NCBI GenBank assembly: GCA_034112085.1
Contig: JAWUWD010000081.1
Span: 1-50,709 of the forward strand
From: JAWUWD01 sp034112085
GTDB lineage: Bacteria; Bacteroidota; Bacteroidia; Cytophagales; Cyclobacteriaceae
Direction of reading: 5' to 3'
Length of the DNA stretch: 50,709 nt
Under the pieces are notes generated by a model. It was given only the letters and a program-made list of their open reading frames with translations, made no database searches and was not told where the DNA came from. Position numbers and translations under genes: made by a program. Shown piece after piece: positions 42,699-50,709 of the stretch (the stretch's first letter is position 1; every line of letters starts with the position of its first letter).

Positions 42699-43664
42699 AT
42701 GCGCTTCTATTCAGTCATCATACCTGTTTATAATCGTCCTAATGAGGTTGATGAGCTGTTGGACAGTCTCACAAAACAAACCTTATCGAAATTTGAAGTG
42801 CTCATCATAGAGGATGGATCAACAGATCGTTGTCAAGAGATTACACAGAAATATCAAGATCAACTAACCATTTCATATTACTTCAAAGAAAACTCTGGAC
42901 AGGGGTTTAGCCGAAATTATGGATTTGAGCGGGCAAAAGGCGACTATTTTATTGTGTTTGACTCTGACTGCTTGATACCTCCACATTATTTTGAGGCAGT
43001 TAATAACTCTCTAGATGAACATAAACTCGATGCCTTTGGCGGCCCAGACAAGGCGCACTCATCATTTACAAATGTGCAAAAAGCGATTAGCTATAGCATG
43101 ACCTCTCCGCTCACTACTGGAGGGATTCGTGGTAATAAAAATCATGTCGGCACTTTCCATCCTAGAAGTTTCAATATGGGCATCTCTAAAGAAGTCTATC
43201 TGAAAACGAAAGGCTATCTGATCACTAGAATGGGTGAGGACATTGAATTGAGCATCCGGGTTATCGATAACGGATACAAAACAGGTTTGATAGAGGAGGC
43301 ATATGTATATCACAAACGCAGAACTAGTTTTGCACAATTCTATAAGCAACTACACTTCTTCGGGAGAGCGAGAATCAACATCAGCAGATTTTTCCCAAAC
43401 GAACTGAAGCTTGTACATACTTTCCCCGCCTTGTTTACAATTGGACTTTTCGGGCTATTAGGAAGTTACTTTGTAGATCAGAGGTTGTTCATGGTGGGTT
43501 GTGGTGTTTATGTGTTGTTTACTATACTAAATTTCATGTCAGCAACTATAAATAATAAAAGCCTGATAGTCGGAATATTAGGTGCGATTGCAGCATTCAT
43601 CCAGTTGATTGCCTATGGAGTAGGATTTATAACTGAAGGAAGTAAGAAGATATTTAACAAATAG
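42699..43664 (+). CDS. GT2 family glycosyltransferase with C-terminal membrane helices
   Basis: A 321-residue enzyme with a GT-A domain: SVIIPVYNRPNEVDELLDSL, IIEDGSTDRCQEIT, the nucleotide-sugar-binding DSD at 88-90 and GEDIELSIRV as the acceptor-side acidic motif, then two or three hydrophobic segments from about residue 245. It starts 7 bases after the GtrB-like gene and ends 4 bases before the cupin gene, so it belongs to the same operon. It may act on the product of the first enzyme, which is inference from order alone. Confidence 0.92.
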   Translation: MRFYSVIIPVYNRPNEVDELLDSLTKQTLSKFEVLIIEDGSTDRCQEITQKYQDQLTISYYFKENSGQGFSRNYGFERAKGDYFIVFDSDCLIPPHYFEAVNNSLDEHKLDAFGGPDKAHSSFTNVQKAISYSMTSPLTTGGIRGNKNHVGTFHPRSFNMGISKEVYLKTKGYLITRMGEDIELSIRVIDNGYKTGLIEEAYVYHKRRTSFAQFYKQLHFFGRARINISRFFPNELKLVHTFPALFTIGLFGLLGSYFVDQRLFMVGCGVYVLFTILNFMSATINNKSLIVGILGAIAAFIQLIAYGVGFITEGSKKIFNK

Positions 43665-43668
43665 AAAC

Positions 43669-44031
43669 ATGATAAATCTAAAAGATCGCTCAGAGAATAT
43701 TCAGGACTACTTCTCTCCTGAAGTCATTGGGGAAGTGAACGATGTATATGTCAAAGTTGCCAAAATCAAAGGAGAGAAAGTGCCATGGCATAATCATCAA
43801 GGTGAAGACGAACTATTCTATATTATTGAAGGAAGCCTTTTATTTGAAACTGAAGGGGAGGATAACTTTACAATGAACCAGGGTGATATGTTCATTGTGA
43901 AAAAAGGAATCAATCACCGTGTTTCTTCGGTTGAAGAATGTAAAATCATGTTGATTGAAAATAAATCAACTGCTCATACTGGCGATACGCCTTCGGAGAT
44001 AACCAAACCTATTGAAGATCAACTTAAGTAA
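43669..44031 (+). CDS. Small cupin-domain protein
   Basis: A 120-residue single-domain cupin. Both metal-binding motifs are complete: PWHNHQGEDELFYIIEG (two His and a Glu) and GDMFIVKKGINHRV (fourth His). It is likely cytoplasmic, with no signal. It may be an isomerase, dioxygenase or sugar-binding protein; nothing decides this. It is packed between the second GT2 gene (4 bases) and rluF, whose ATG directly follows its TAA. Confidence 0.88.
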   Translation: MINLKDRSENIQDYFSPEVIGEVNDVYVKVAKIKGEKVPWHNHQGEDELFYIIEGSLLFETEGEDNFTMNQGDMFIVKKGINHRVSSVEECKIMLIENKSTAHTGDTPSEITKPIEDQLK

Positions 44032-44766
44032 ATGGAAGAACCTCAATCTACCCGCATCAACAAATATCTTAGTGAAGTTGGCTACTGTTCCCGCAGAGCC
44101 ACAGACAAACTAATTGAACAAGGTCGAGTAACTATCAATGGTGCTGTTCCAGAAATGGGAACTAAGATCATAGCGGGTGACGAAGTCAAGGTTGATGGAA
44201 AACGAATTTCTGAACCAAAAGAACAGCCGGTTTATATAGCGTTCAACAAACCTGTTGGGATAGTCTGCACTACTGATGTCAACGTGGAAAAGGACAATAT
44301 TATTGACTTTATCAATTATCCAAAACGGATATTCCCTATAGGGCGATTAGATAAACCGAGTGAAGGGCTCATTTTCTTAACCAACGATGGAGATATTGTC
44401 AATAAAATCTTACGCGCCAGGAACAATCACGAAAAAGAGTATAGGGTGACAGTGAATAAACCGATCACTCAAGATTTTATTGAAAGAATGGCTGCTGGCA
44501 TCCCCATGCTAGACACCATTACGCGCAAATGTGAAGTCAAACAAATAGATAAATTCCAGTTTAAGATAATCCTTACACAAGGATTAAATAGACAAATTCG
44601 AAGGATGTGTGATTTTCTCGAATACCGCGTAATCAAGCTTAGGCGAACAAGAATCATGAATATCTCCTTAGATATTCCCATTGGCAAATGGAGAGATCTT
44701 ACTTCTGATGAGTTGAAAGAAATCAATAGACTGGTTTCTGAATCAGCCAAGACGCATGATCAATAG
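44032..44766 (+). CDS. rluF: 23S rRNA pseudouridine(2604) synthase
   Basis: Modifies uridine in 23S rRNA helix 74 in characterised RluF enzymes. The 244 residues have an N-terminal S4 RNA-binding domain (INKYLSEVGYCSRRATDKLI) and an RsuA/RluB-family catalytic domain with D107 in GRLDKPSEGLIFLTND. The blocks NKILRARNNHEKEYRVTV and TQGLNRQIRRMCDFLEYRV match RluF more closely than RluB or RluE. The start codon adjoins the stop of the cupin gene, suggesting translational coupling. It converges with the carbonic anhydrase gene with 12 bases between. Confidence 0.93.
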   Translation: MEEPQSTRINKYLSEVGYCSRRATDKLIEQGRVTINGAVPEMGTKIIAGDEVKVDGKRISEPKEQPVYIAFNKPVGIVCTTDVNVEKDNIIDFINYPKRIFPIGRLDKPSEGLIFLTNDGDIVNKILRARNNHEKEYRVTVNKPITQDFIERMAAGIPMLDTITRKCEVKQIDKFQFKIILTQGLNRQIRRMCDFLEYRVIKLRRTRIMNISLDIPIGKWRDLTSDELKEINRLVSESAKTHDQ

Positions 44767-44778
44767 GCGTAAAGTTTA

Positions 44779-45417
44779 TTAGCCCATGACATGCATTTTC
44801 AAAAACTCGACTTTGCCTTGACTAACGTCATACATCCCTCCTACTATTCCAATTTCATGGTGTTCAAGCATATCTTTCAAGACAGGGCTTTGTTCTTTAA
44901 TGTTCTCAATAGTCATTTCCACATTGATATGAGCAACATTAGCCACGAACTCTGCGTTCTGTGAATTTCTATTCTCACTTGGTTCTTTTACTGCATCTAC
45001 TGCTGGCTTCAATTTACTCAGCAGAGAAGTTAAATTGCCGAGCTTCGCATCATCACAAGCCCCCTTTATAGCGCCACAGTTACTATGGCCTAATACAACT
45101 ATCAATTTTGATCCTGCCAATTTACAAGCGAACTCCATACTGCCTAAAATATCTTGGTTCACAAAATTACCGGCTATACGAACGCTAAAAACATCTCCCA
45201 GCCCTTGATCAAAAACCAATTCGGCAGACACCCGAGAATCGATACAACTCAAAACTACAGCAAATGGAAACTGTCCTTCACTGGTTTCATTGACCTGTTG
45301 CAATAAATTTCTATTGGCTTTTAAATTATTTTCGAATCTAGCATTACCCTCCTTCAAAAATTCTAATGCCTTTTCGGGAGTCATTGTAGACTGCGTTTCT
45401 TGATTATGTGTTCTCAT
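44779..45417 (-). CDS. Beta-class carbonic anhydrase
   Basis: Zinc enzyme that interconverts CO2 and bicarbonate. It has 212 residues with all active-site residues: C58, D60, R62 (SCIDSR) and H111, C114 (GHSNCGA). There is no signal peptide, so the enzyme is cytoplasmic. It follows the SulP transporter gene by 57 bases on the same strand, with no terminator between them, so the pair likely handles imported or exported bicarbonate. Confidence 0.97.
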   Translation of the reverse strand: MRTHNQETQSTMTPEKALEFLKEGNARFENNLKANRNLLQQVNETSEGQFPFAVVLSCIDSRVSAELVFDQGLGDVFSVRIAGNFVNQDILGSMEFACKLAGSKLIVVLGHSNCGAIKGACDDAKLGNLTSLLSKLKPAVDAVKEPSENRNSQNAEFVANVAHINVEMTIENIKEQSPVLKDMLEHHEIGIVGGMYDVSQGKVEFLKMHVMG

Positions 45418-45474
45418 TCTTACCTTATGTTTATATTCAACTAGTCTTTCAACATCACTTTTACGCGATCATTA

Positions 45475-47064
45475 CTACATTACCGTTTTGCCAAATTCGT
45501 GAACAGGATTGACATTGACCTCTTTCAATTCACCAACCAACTCTACCACAATATTTCTCGTTTTTGCGTTTTCCGTAAAGTCCTCAATGATTTCAATGAC
45601 ATCAGGGTGAATATATTTATTTTTTGACAAGTCAATAATGACATGTGCTTCCTTAGGAAGCATATTTAGCGTATGAAGTATGCCCCCTTTATTGAGGAAT
45701 GTCACTTCTTCAGAAAGCTGAATTCTTACTGGTTTACCTTTTTCATAGGTATTTGGATCGAAATGATATGGCGTCTTATAGTTATTCCATAAGATATGGA
45801 AGATGGCCACTGCCATCCCTAAACCAATACCCATCAATAGGTCTGTAAAAATGATCCCTAGTACTGTTGCAACAAATGGTGTAAACTGACTTAACCCCTT
45901 TTTATACATATCAAAAAAGACACTTGGCTTAGCAAGCTTATAGCCAACCATAAATAAGACAGCCGCCAGACTTGCTAGAGGCACCTGATTGATAAGTGAA
46001 GGCAATACCATTGCTGATACAAGTAGTAGTATACCGTGGAAGATCGCGGATACCTTGCTTCTTCCTCCAGACTGAATATTTGCTGAACTTCGTACGATTA
46101 CTTGTGTTACGGGAAGTCCACCAATAAGGCCAGAAATCATATTGCCTGTTCCCTGAGCAATGAGTTCACGATTCGTTGGTGTTACGTTTTTGTGTGGATC
46201 CAATTTATCTGAGGCTTCTACACTTAAAAGCGTCTCCAAACTTGCCACCACGGCTATGGTCAGTGCTATTATATAGACTTGTGGATTATTCCATTGAGTG
46301 AAGTCGGGAATAGAAAATTGACCTACGAATCCCGCAATTGAATCTGAAACCGGAATATTCACTAAATGATCTTTGGTAATGTTAAAGGTTGAATTACCGC
46401 TAAATATTTTATTCAAAACAATCCCAGCCATAACAGCCAATAAAGGCCCTGGAATCATTGCCAAGATTTTATTCTTTTTAATAAAGGGTCTTTCCCATAG
46501 TAAAAGTATTGCCATTGAAATAACTGTTACCGCGACAACCCCTGGAGTTATGTAATCAAACATATACCCTAAATCACTAAAAGTATTGTGTCCGTCCATC
46601 TGAAAAAACTCAAAATCTCCCTCGGGATCTTTGTCATACCCAAATGCATGAGGAATCTGCTTCAATACAATAATAATCCCTATACCTGATAACATCCCCT
46701 TAATCACTGCTGACGGAAAGTAGTATCCGATAACCCCTGCCTTCAAAATTCCTAGCAATAATTGCAAAGCTCCTGCAATGACTACTGCAAATAAGAATAT
46801 CTCAAATGATCCCAATTCCTGAATAGACGAAAGAACAATCACTGCCAACCCGGCAGCTGGCCCACTCACGCCAAGTGAGGATCCACTCATGAATCCTACT
46901 ACTATCCCTCCGACTATTCCCGCAATAATCCCTGAGAAGAGTGGCGCTCCTGAAGCCAGGGCAATACCTAGGCAAAGTGGCAGTGCAACCAAAAACACAA
47001 CCAAACTAGCTGGAAGGTCATATTTCAGATTACTCATAAAATTTTCTTTTCTTAATGATTCCAT
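45475..47064 (-). CDS. SulP family inorganic anion transporter (probable bicarbonate transporter)
   Basis: Inner-membrane transporter of 529 residues with an N-terminal SulP core of many hydrophobic helices (about 12-420; signature parts LPLCLGIALASGAPLFSGI, GSSLGVSGPAAGLAVIV, and NMISGLIGGLPVTQVIVRSS) and a C-terminal STAS domain (about 440-525; VIIDLSKNKYIHPDVIE). Two start codons are possible, at 47064 and 47037 (MSNLKYDLPASLVVF); the second matches the usual SulP N-terminus. The adjacent carbonic anhydrase favours bicarbonate over sulfate as the substrate, an inference from context. Confidence 0.94.
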   Translation of the reverse strand: MESLRKENFMSNLKYDLPASLVVFLVALPLCLGIALASGAPLFSGIIAGIVGGIVVGFMSGSSLGVSGPAAGLAVIVLSSIQELGSFEIFLFAVVIAGALQLLLGILKAGVIGYYFPSAVIKGMLSGIGIIIVLKQIPHAFGYDKDPEGDFEFFQMDGHNTFSDLGYMFDYITPGVVAVTVISMAILLLWERPFIKKNKILAMIPGPLLAVMAGIVLNKIFSGNSTFNITKDHLVNIPVSDSIAGFVGQFSIPDFTQWNNPQVYIIALTIAVVASLETLLSVEASDKLDPHKNVTPTNRELIAQGTGNMISGLIGGLPVTQVIVRSSANIQSGGRSKVSAIFHGILLLVSAMVLPSLINQVPLASLAAVLFMVGYKLAKPSVFFDMYKKGLSQFTPFVATVLGIIFTDLLMGIGLGMAVAIFHILWNNYKTPYHFDPNTYEKGKPVRIQLSEEVTFLNKGGILHTLNMLPKEAHVIIDLSKNKYIHPDVIEIIEDFTENAKTRNIVVELVGELKEVNVNPVHEFGKTVM

Positions 47065-47078
47065 TTTTTCATCTTAAA

Positions 47079-47093
47079 ACCTACGCAGTAGGT
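47079..47093. repeat. Inverted repeat just upstream of the SulP gene
   Basis: ACCTAC, GCA, GTAGGT forms a perfect 6-base dyad 14 bases before the SulP start codon at 47064. It could be an operator or an mRNA hairpin affecting translation. Short enough to be chance. Confidence 0.3.
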
Positions 47094-47198
47094 GTGATTA
47101 TACATTGACAATATCCTATACAAATTTTGCATGAGGTTAGCACTTCGATCGCTAATATAATCAAAGTGACGCCACCGAGATGGCTGCAATTAAATAAT

Positions 47199-47543
47199 CT
47201 AAATAAATTCTGGTGGTGGGGTGATAATATTTGTAGAAGGATTTTTCCATTTATAAAAATGATCATCAGGATTCTGCAATTCTTTTGAATTATTTAGAGT
47301 TGAAAGCACAAGTTGAGAGTGATGTTTCTCAGTTTTTTTGTCAGTTCCCTTCTCTTTTTCAGTTTTTACTTCATCAGACTCACCTTCTAGCGTTTCAGAA
47401 AACTCAATATAGTCTGCATCAATATATTTCAAACATTGCGGCAGAATACCCGTCAATAGAAATGTAGCAATCAACAGAAAGAACGAAGCAGCTATTACAG
47501 TGCCTTTCCTCTGGAATGCTATGTTATGATTTGTCTTTGACAT
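47199..47543 (-). CDS. Small membrane-anchored protein, unknown
   Basis: A 114-residue protein I do not recognise. One hydrophobic helix (about 14-33, VIAASFFLLIATFLLTGIL) is followed by a highly charged stretch (FSETLEGESDEVKTEKEKGT) and a Pro-rich end (ITPPPEFI). It could be a single-pass membrane protein or a protein with an uncleaved signal. It precedes the SulP gene by 134 bases on the same strand and may be co-transcribed. Coding character is supported only by length, start and context. Confidence 0.55.
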   Translation of the reverse strand: MSKTNHNIAFQRKGTVIAASFFLLIATFLLTGILPQCLKYIDADYIEFSETLEGESDEVKTEKEKGTDKKTEKHHSQLVLSTLNNSKELQNPDDHFYKWKNPSTNIITPPPEFI

Positions 47544-47739
47544 ATTTATTGATCATAGGTATTATTATTTTTTGAAGTTTTCAAAGCTGCTAATGATTGA
47601 ATTGTTCTTAACGAACAACTTATGAAAAAGATACTTAATAAAACGACACTTCGTGTAACCATTCAACATCTTGACGGTAGTTATAATGCAACTTCTTATT
47701 GAAGAGTCAGTCTTTAATCCGTACTCAAAACTCACAACC

Positions 47740-50094
47740 ATGCTCAAACACCACATCCTACTCGCACTTCGAAATTTTAAAAAACACAAAGCCTCATTTG
47801 CTATCAATCTTATCGGACTATCGGCAGGGCTAACTTGCTCTATACTGATCTACCTATGGGTCAATGATGAAGTAAATGTGAACAAGTTTCATAAAAAAGA
47901 TAGTCAACTATATCAGGTTATGGAACATCAGCAATATGCAGAGGATGTGATGACTACTCAATCTACTCCAGGACTGCTATCCGAAACACTCAAATCAGAT
48001 ATCCCTGAAATAGAATATGCGATTACTACTACATGGCGAAATTCCTTTACACTAACTGTGAATGACAATAATATTAAAGCACGAGGGTATTACACGAGTC
48101 CAGATTTTTTCAATGTTTATACCTTCCCATTGATTCATGGAAATGCCGATCAAGTACTTCAGGATAAGAGTAATATTGTTATCTCTGAAACTTTGGCAGC
48201 AAAACTATTCGAGAATTCTCTTGAGGCAGTCGGCAAGTCTGTTGAGTTTCAACACGACAAAACCTTTATCGTTTCGGGAGTCTATCAGGACATGCCAAAT
48301 AACTCCTCTATTCAAATGGACTTTTTATTATCATTTGAGCTATACAAAGATGAAAATTCTTGGGTAACCAACTGGGGAAGCAACGGCCCACAAACCTATA
48401 TCATACTCAAAGAAGGGAGTGACGCCAACCAAGTCTCTAATAAAATAGCCAATGTGGTTCTCGAGAAGAATGAACAATCCAATGTCACCTTATTTCTTCA
48501 AAAATATAGTGACCGCTATCTATATGGTAGATATGAAAATCGAATACAATCTGGAGGTCGAATCGAATACGTACGGTTATTCTCCATCATTGCAATCTTC
48601 ATTCTAATCATCGCCTGTATCAACTTCATGAATTTATCAACAGCCAGAGCCACTCGTAGAGCCAAAGAAGTCGGCATCAAAAAAGCAGTAGGTGCGCATC
48701 AAGGGTCTCTAGTATTCCAGTTTTTGACAGAATCGATTATTACTTCTTTGACGGCTTCTATGGTTTCATTACTAATTGTGATTTTATTTATACCACAGTT
48801 CAATGAGATTACAGATAAGCAGATTGCCTTACAATTTGATTGGTCATCGATTAGTGTATTTACTGGAATAACGCTGTTTACGGGAGTGTTTGCAGGAAGC
48901 TACCCTGCTTTCTATCTATCATCATTCAATCCAGTCACCGTACTCAAAGGGGTGATTCGCGGCTCTGCTGGTGAAGTATGGGCCAGAAAGGGATTGGTGA
49001 TATTTCAATTTACCTTATCTATTATCCTAATCGTTGCTGTGGTGGTAGTCTATCAGCAGATAGAATTCGTTCAAAACAAAAATTTAGGCTTTGAAAAAGA
49101 TAACCTGATTAGATTTGATCTCAATGGAAGAGCAAACGAAAATACGGAGACCTTCACGCAAGAACTCAAGAACATTCCTGGAGTGATGAATGCAGCTAGT
49201 ATTGGTCATGGTTTTGTTGGTCAGCAAAACAATACTAGTGGACTGGAATGGGAAGGGAAGCACCCTGATGATATTATTCTATTTGAGAACTTCCGAGTAG
49301 ATTATGGACTGATAGAAACGGTAGGAATTGAGATGAAAGAAGGGCGTTCTTTTTCTAAGGAATTCAGCACAGATACTACTAAAATAATTTTCAATGAAGC
49401 CGCTATAGAAGTAATGGGACTAAAGAACCCTATTGGCCAGGTAATCACCATGTGGGAGGAGTATAAGTTTGAAATTATTGGAGTAGTCAAAAATTTCAAC
49501 TTCCAGTCCTTGCACGATGAAGTAGATCCGGCCTTCTTTAGGCTGACACCCGACAACACTTGGAATATGATGGTAAAGATAGCAGCTGGTGAGGAGAAAG
49601 AGACCATTGGAAGGCTTCAAACATTCCATAGTGAATACAACCCTGGATTTACACTAGACTATAAGTTCATGGATGAAGACTATGCCCAACAATATGCAGC
49701 AGAGCAACGTGTAGCCACCCTTTCCAAATACTTCGCAGGATTCGCTATATTGATATCCTGCTTAGGACTATTTGGATTAGCCACTTTCACGGCACAGCGC
49801 AGATTGAAAGAGATCGGTGTCAGGAAAGCACTCGGTTCCAGTGCGAGAAATATTGTCTATTTACTCACTAGAGAATTCACAGGACTTGTTGGTGTTTCTA
49901 TTTTGATCTCCTTGCCGATCAGTTATTTTATTGGAAAACAATGGCTTACACGATTCGCCTATCGAATAGATTTGGATATCTGGTTCTTCATCGGTGCAGG
50001 ACTGACTGCTTTAGTGATAGCATGGCTGACAGTAAGTACCCAAGCTATCAGAGCAGCCAATAGCAATCCTGCAGAGTGTTTAAAAGACGAATAG
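47740..50094 (+). CDS. ABC transporter permease, FtsX/MacB type
   Basis: Inner-membrane permease of 784 residues with a MacB-type periplasmic core repeated twice. The N-terminal helix NLIGLSAGLTCSILIYLWV (about 20-40) is followed by a periplasmic domain, then FtsX helices around residues 285-400, where the motif RAKEVGIKKAVGAHQGSLVF occurs. A second half has another periplasmic domain and a C-terminal FtsX region with RLKEIGVRKALGSSARNIVY. The start at 47740 (MLKHHILLALRNFKKHK) is chosen because it fits the family N-terminus; an in-frame ATG at 47686 is less likely. No ATPase gene is adjacent. Substrate unknown. Confidence 0.93.
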   Translation: MLKHHILLALRNFKKHKASFAINLIGLSAGLTCSILIYLWVNDEVNVNKFHKKDSQLYQVMEHQQYAEDVMTTQSTPGLLSETLKSDIPEIEYAITTTWRNSFTLTVNDNNIKARGYYTSPDFFNVYTFPLIHGNADQVLQDKSNIVISETLAAKLFENSLEAVGKSVEFQHDKTFIVSGVYQDMPNNSSIQMDFLLSFELYKDENSWVTNWGSNGPQTYIILKEGSDANQVSNKIANVVLEKNEQSNVTLFLQKYSDRYLYGRYENRIQSGGRIEYVRLFSIIAIFILIIACINFMNLSTARATRRAKEVGIKKAVGAHQGSLVFQFLTESIITSLTASMVSLLIVILFIPQFNEITDKQIALQFDWSSISVFTGITLFTGVFAGSYPAFYLSSFNPVTVLKGVIRGSAGEVWARKGLVIFQFTLSIILIVAVVVVYQQIEFVQNKNLGFEKDNLIRFDLNGRANENTETFTQELKNIPGVMNAASIGHGFVGQQNNTSGLEWEGKHPDDIILFENFRVDYGLIETVGIEMKEGRSFSKEFSTDTTKIIFNEAAIEVMGLKNPIGQVITMWEEYKFEIIGVVKNFNFQSLHDEVDPAFFRLTPDNTWNMMVKIAAGEEKETIGRLQTFHSEYNPGFTLDYKFMDEDYAQQYAAEQRVATLSKYFAGFAILISCLGLFGLATFTAQRRLKEIGVRKALGSSARNIVYLLTREFTGLVGVSILISLPISYFIGKQWLTRFAYRIDLDIWFFIGAGLTALVIAWLTVSTQAIRAANSNPAECLKDE

Positions 50095-50108
50095 TGCTAT
50101 AGCAATAA

Positions 50109-50384
50109 ATGAAGTTTTTTATTGGCTCTTTGGGAAACCTTCCACCTAATTGCTGGTTACAATCTAATATATCAATTACCAATCTTGATGGTTTGAGCAA
50201 CCTCATCTCCGTTACTGGAGATGGGTATTCGGGCGTAACAATTGATCAAAATGAAGACCTAACAGATCTCTGTGGAATTCAAAATTTAGTTGTTAGCAAT
50301 GTCTTTCAGGGAGCCTATACGGTAGAATTTAATGCTTACAATCCATATATTCAGGACTTTATAGATGGTAATTGTAGGCAATAA
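50109..50384 (+). pseudogene. Probable C-terminal remnant of a receptor-L-domain-like secreted protein
   Basis: An open frame of 91 residues whose repeat-like content (ITNLDGLSNLISVTG, LTDLCGIQNLV) and ending NAYNPYIQDFIDGNC resemble the last repeats of Bacteroidota extracellular receptor-L-domain proteins. Those proteins have a signal peptide and several repeats before this point. Here there is no signal peptide and the frame starts 14 bases after the permease stop. It is therefore read as a decayed fragment, probably left by rearrangement near the IS element. It could also be a short intact cytoplasmic protein, but this is less likely. Confidence 0.5.
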
Positions 50385-50569
50385 TGTGAGGAATAATTTT
50401 TTCTAACAACACCTATAAATGAATGGGGTTTCATCTGCCAGGATACTTTGGTGGGACTTGGAATGTCCACCACTAATAGTAAATTTGAAAACAGTGTGGC
50501 TTTGAGGAAGGTGGTAAGGTTAGTGCTTTCTAATCCCCACTCATCATAGCCAAGCGTTAGCATTAATTA

Positions 50570-50709
50570 TGACCCGTCCTGAATAACGGCTACACATCAC
50601 TTAGCAAAATGTATAATAATGACGGAATTAGCAGGCGATATAGCGAAGGCTATAAACTCAAAGTTTTAGCCGAACTTAGTACTGGTAGGTATAACAAAGC
50701 AGAACTAGG
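50570..50709 (+). mobile_element. Left end of an IS3-family insertion sequence, cut by window edge
   Basis: The element begins with TGACCCGTCCTGAATAACGG at 50570, which has the TG start and general look of a terminal repeat of Bacteroidota IS3 elements, and is followed after 39 bases by a transposase OrfA start. The 185 bases between the upstream fragment and this point hold no recognised gene. The right end and the second open frame lie outside the window. Confidence 0.75.
50609..50709 (+). CDS. IS3-family transposase OrfA (HTH part), partial
   Basis: The ATG at 50609 opens a frame of 33 visible residues beginning MYNNDGISRRYSEGYKLKVL and continuing AELSTGRYNKAELG to the edge. This is the N-terminal helix-turn-helix of IS3 OrfA (Tnp_8 type), which binds the terminal repeats. 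The frame continues past the window. Confidence 0.85.
   Translation, partial: MYNNDGISRRYSEGYKLKVLAELSTGRYNKAEL

Noticed and set aside
47671..47739. 23-residue extension of the FtsX-type permease
   Set aside because: It starts at TTG, and family N-termini begin near MLKHHILLALRNFKK at 47740.
50351..50563. 70-codon minus-strand frame before the IS end
   Set aside because: No recognisable domain; it overlaps the receptor-L-like remnant and has no promoter or clear start signal.

Overview
The window reads as chromosome of an AT-rich member of the Bacteroidota, most likely a Cytophagales-type (possibly marine) bacterium. The evidence is the protein set (CarboxypepD_reg-like domains on a TonB-dependent receptor, YceI, DUF4199, DUF3467 after rpoC, FtsX-like permease of about 780 residues, 1438-residue RpoC) and promoters of the Bacteroidota form TTTG/TTG, 19-20 bases, TAnnTTTG. 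Placement below phylum is inference.

Layout. 1-5.8 kb: a fatty acid desaturase cut by the left edge, a small secreted CarboxypepD_reg-like protein, an M42 aminopeptidase, a bifunctional class A penicillin-binding protein and a MaoC-type hydratase. 5.8-10.3 kb: tRNA-Leu, the ergothioneine pair egtB-egtD, an ACMSD-type decarboxylase, yidD and mogA, all on the minus strand. 10.4-14.8 kb: a secreted subtilase and a TonB-dependent receptor on the plus strand. 14.8-17.1 kb: a minus-strand pair made of a YfiR-like periplasmic protein and a CHASE8-HAMP-PAS histidine kinase, the least ordinary unit here.

17.2-34.1 kb is the main information-processing block, all on the minus strand, in three transcription units inferred from promoters and terminators: tRNA-Tyr/Gly/Thr-tuf; tRNA-Trp-secE-nusG-rplKAJL-rpoBC-DUF3467 with a hairpin between rplL and rpoB; and rpsL-rpsG-fusA-rpsJ, which ends in a terminator instead of running on into rplC. 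Unit boundaries are compact: the tuf terminator and the next promoter share bases, and a 32-base inverted repeat overlaps the rpsL promoter.

34.3-36.3 kb (plus): a biotinyl carrier protein, pyrH and frr, closed by a perfectly palindromic two-way terminator. 36.3-40.3 kb (minus): a small beta-barrel protein, uvrB, a secreted protein with two CTD-like repeats, and YceI. 40.5-44.8 kb (plus): two DUF4199 membrane proteins, then a tight operon of a GtrB/DPM-like glycosyltransferase, a second GT2 enzyme, a cupin and rluF. 44.8-47.5 kb (minus): a SulP anion transporter with a beta-carbonic anhydrase and an unknown small membrane protein. 47.7-50.7 kb (plus): an FtsX/MacB-type permease, a remnant of a receptor-L-domain-like protein, and the left end of an IS3-family element cut by the right edge.

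Most of the window is conserved housekeeping. I found no CRISPR array, phage or defence island. The best lead for something undescribed is the YfiR/CHASE8 kinase pair; the promoter architecture of the ribosomal block is second.
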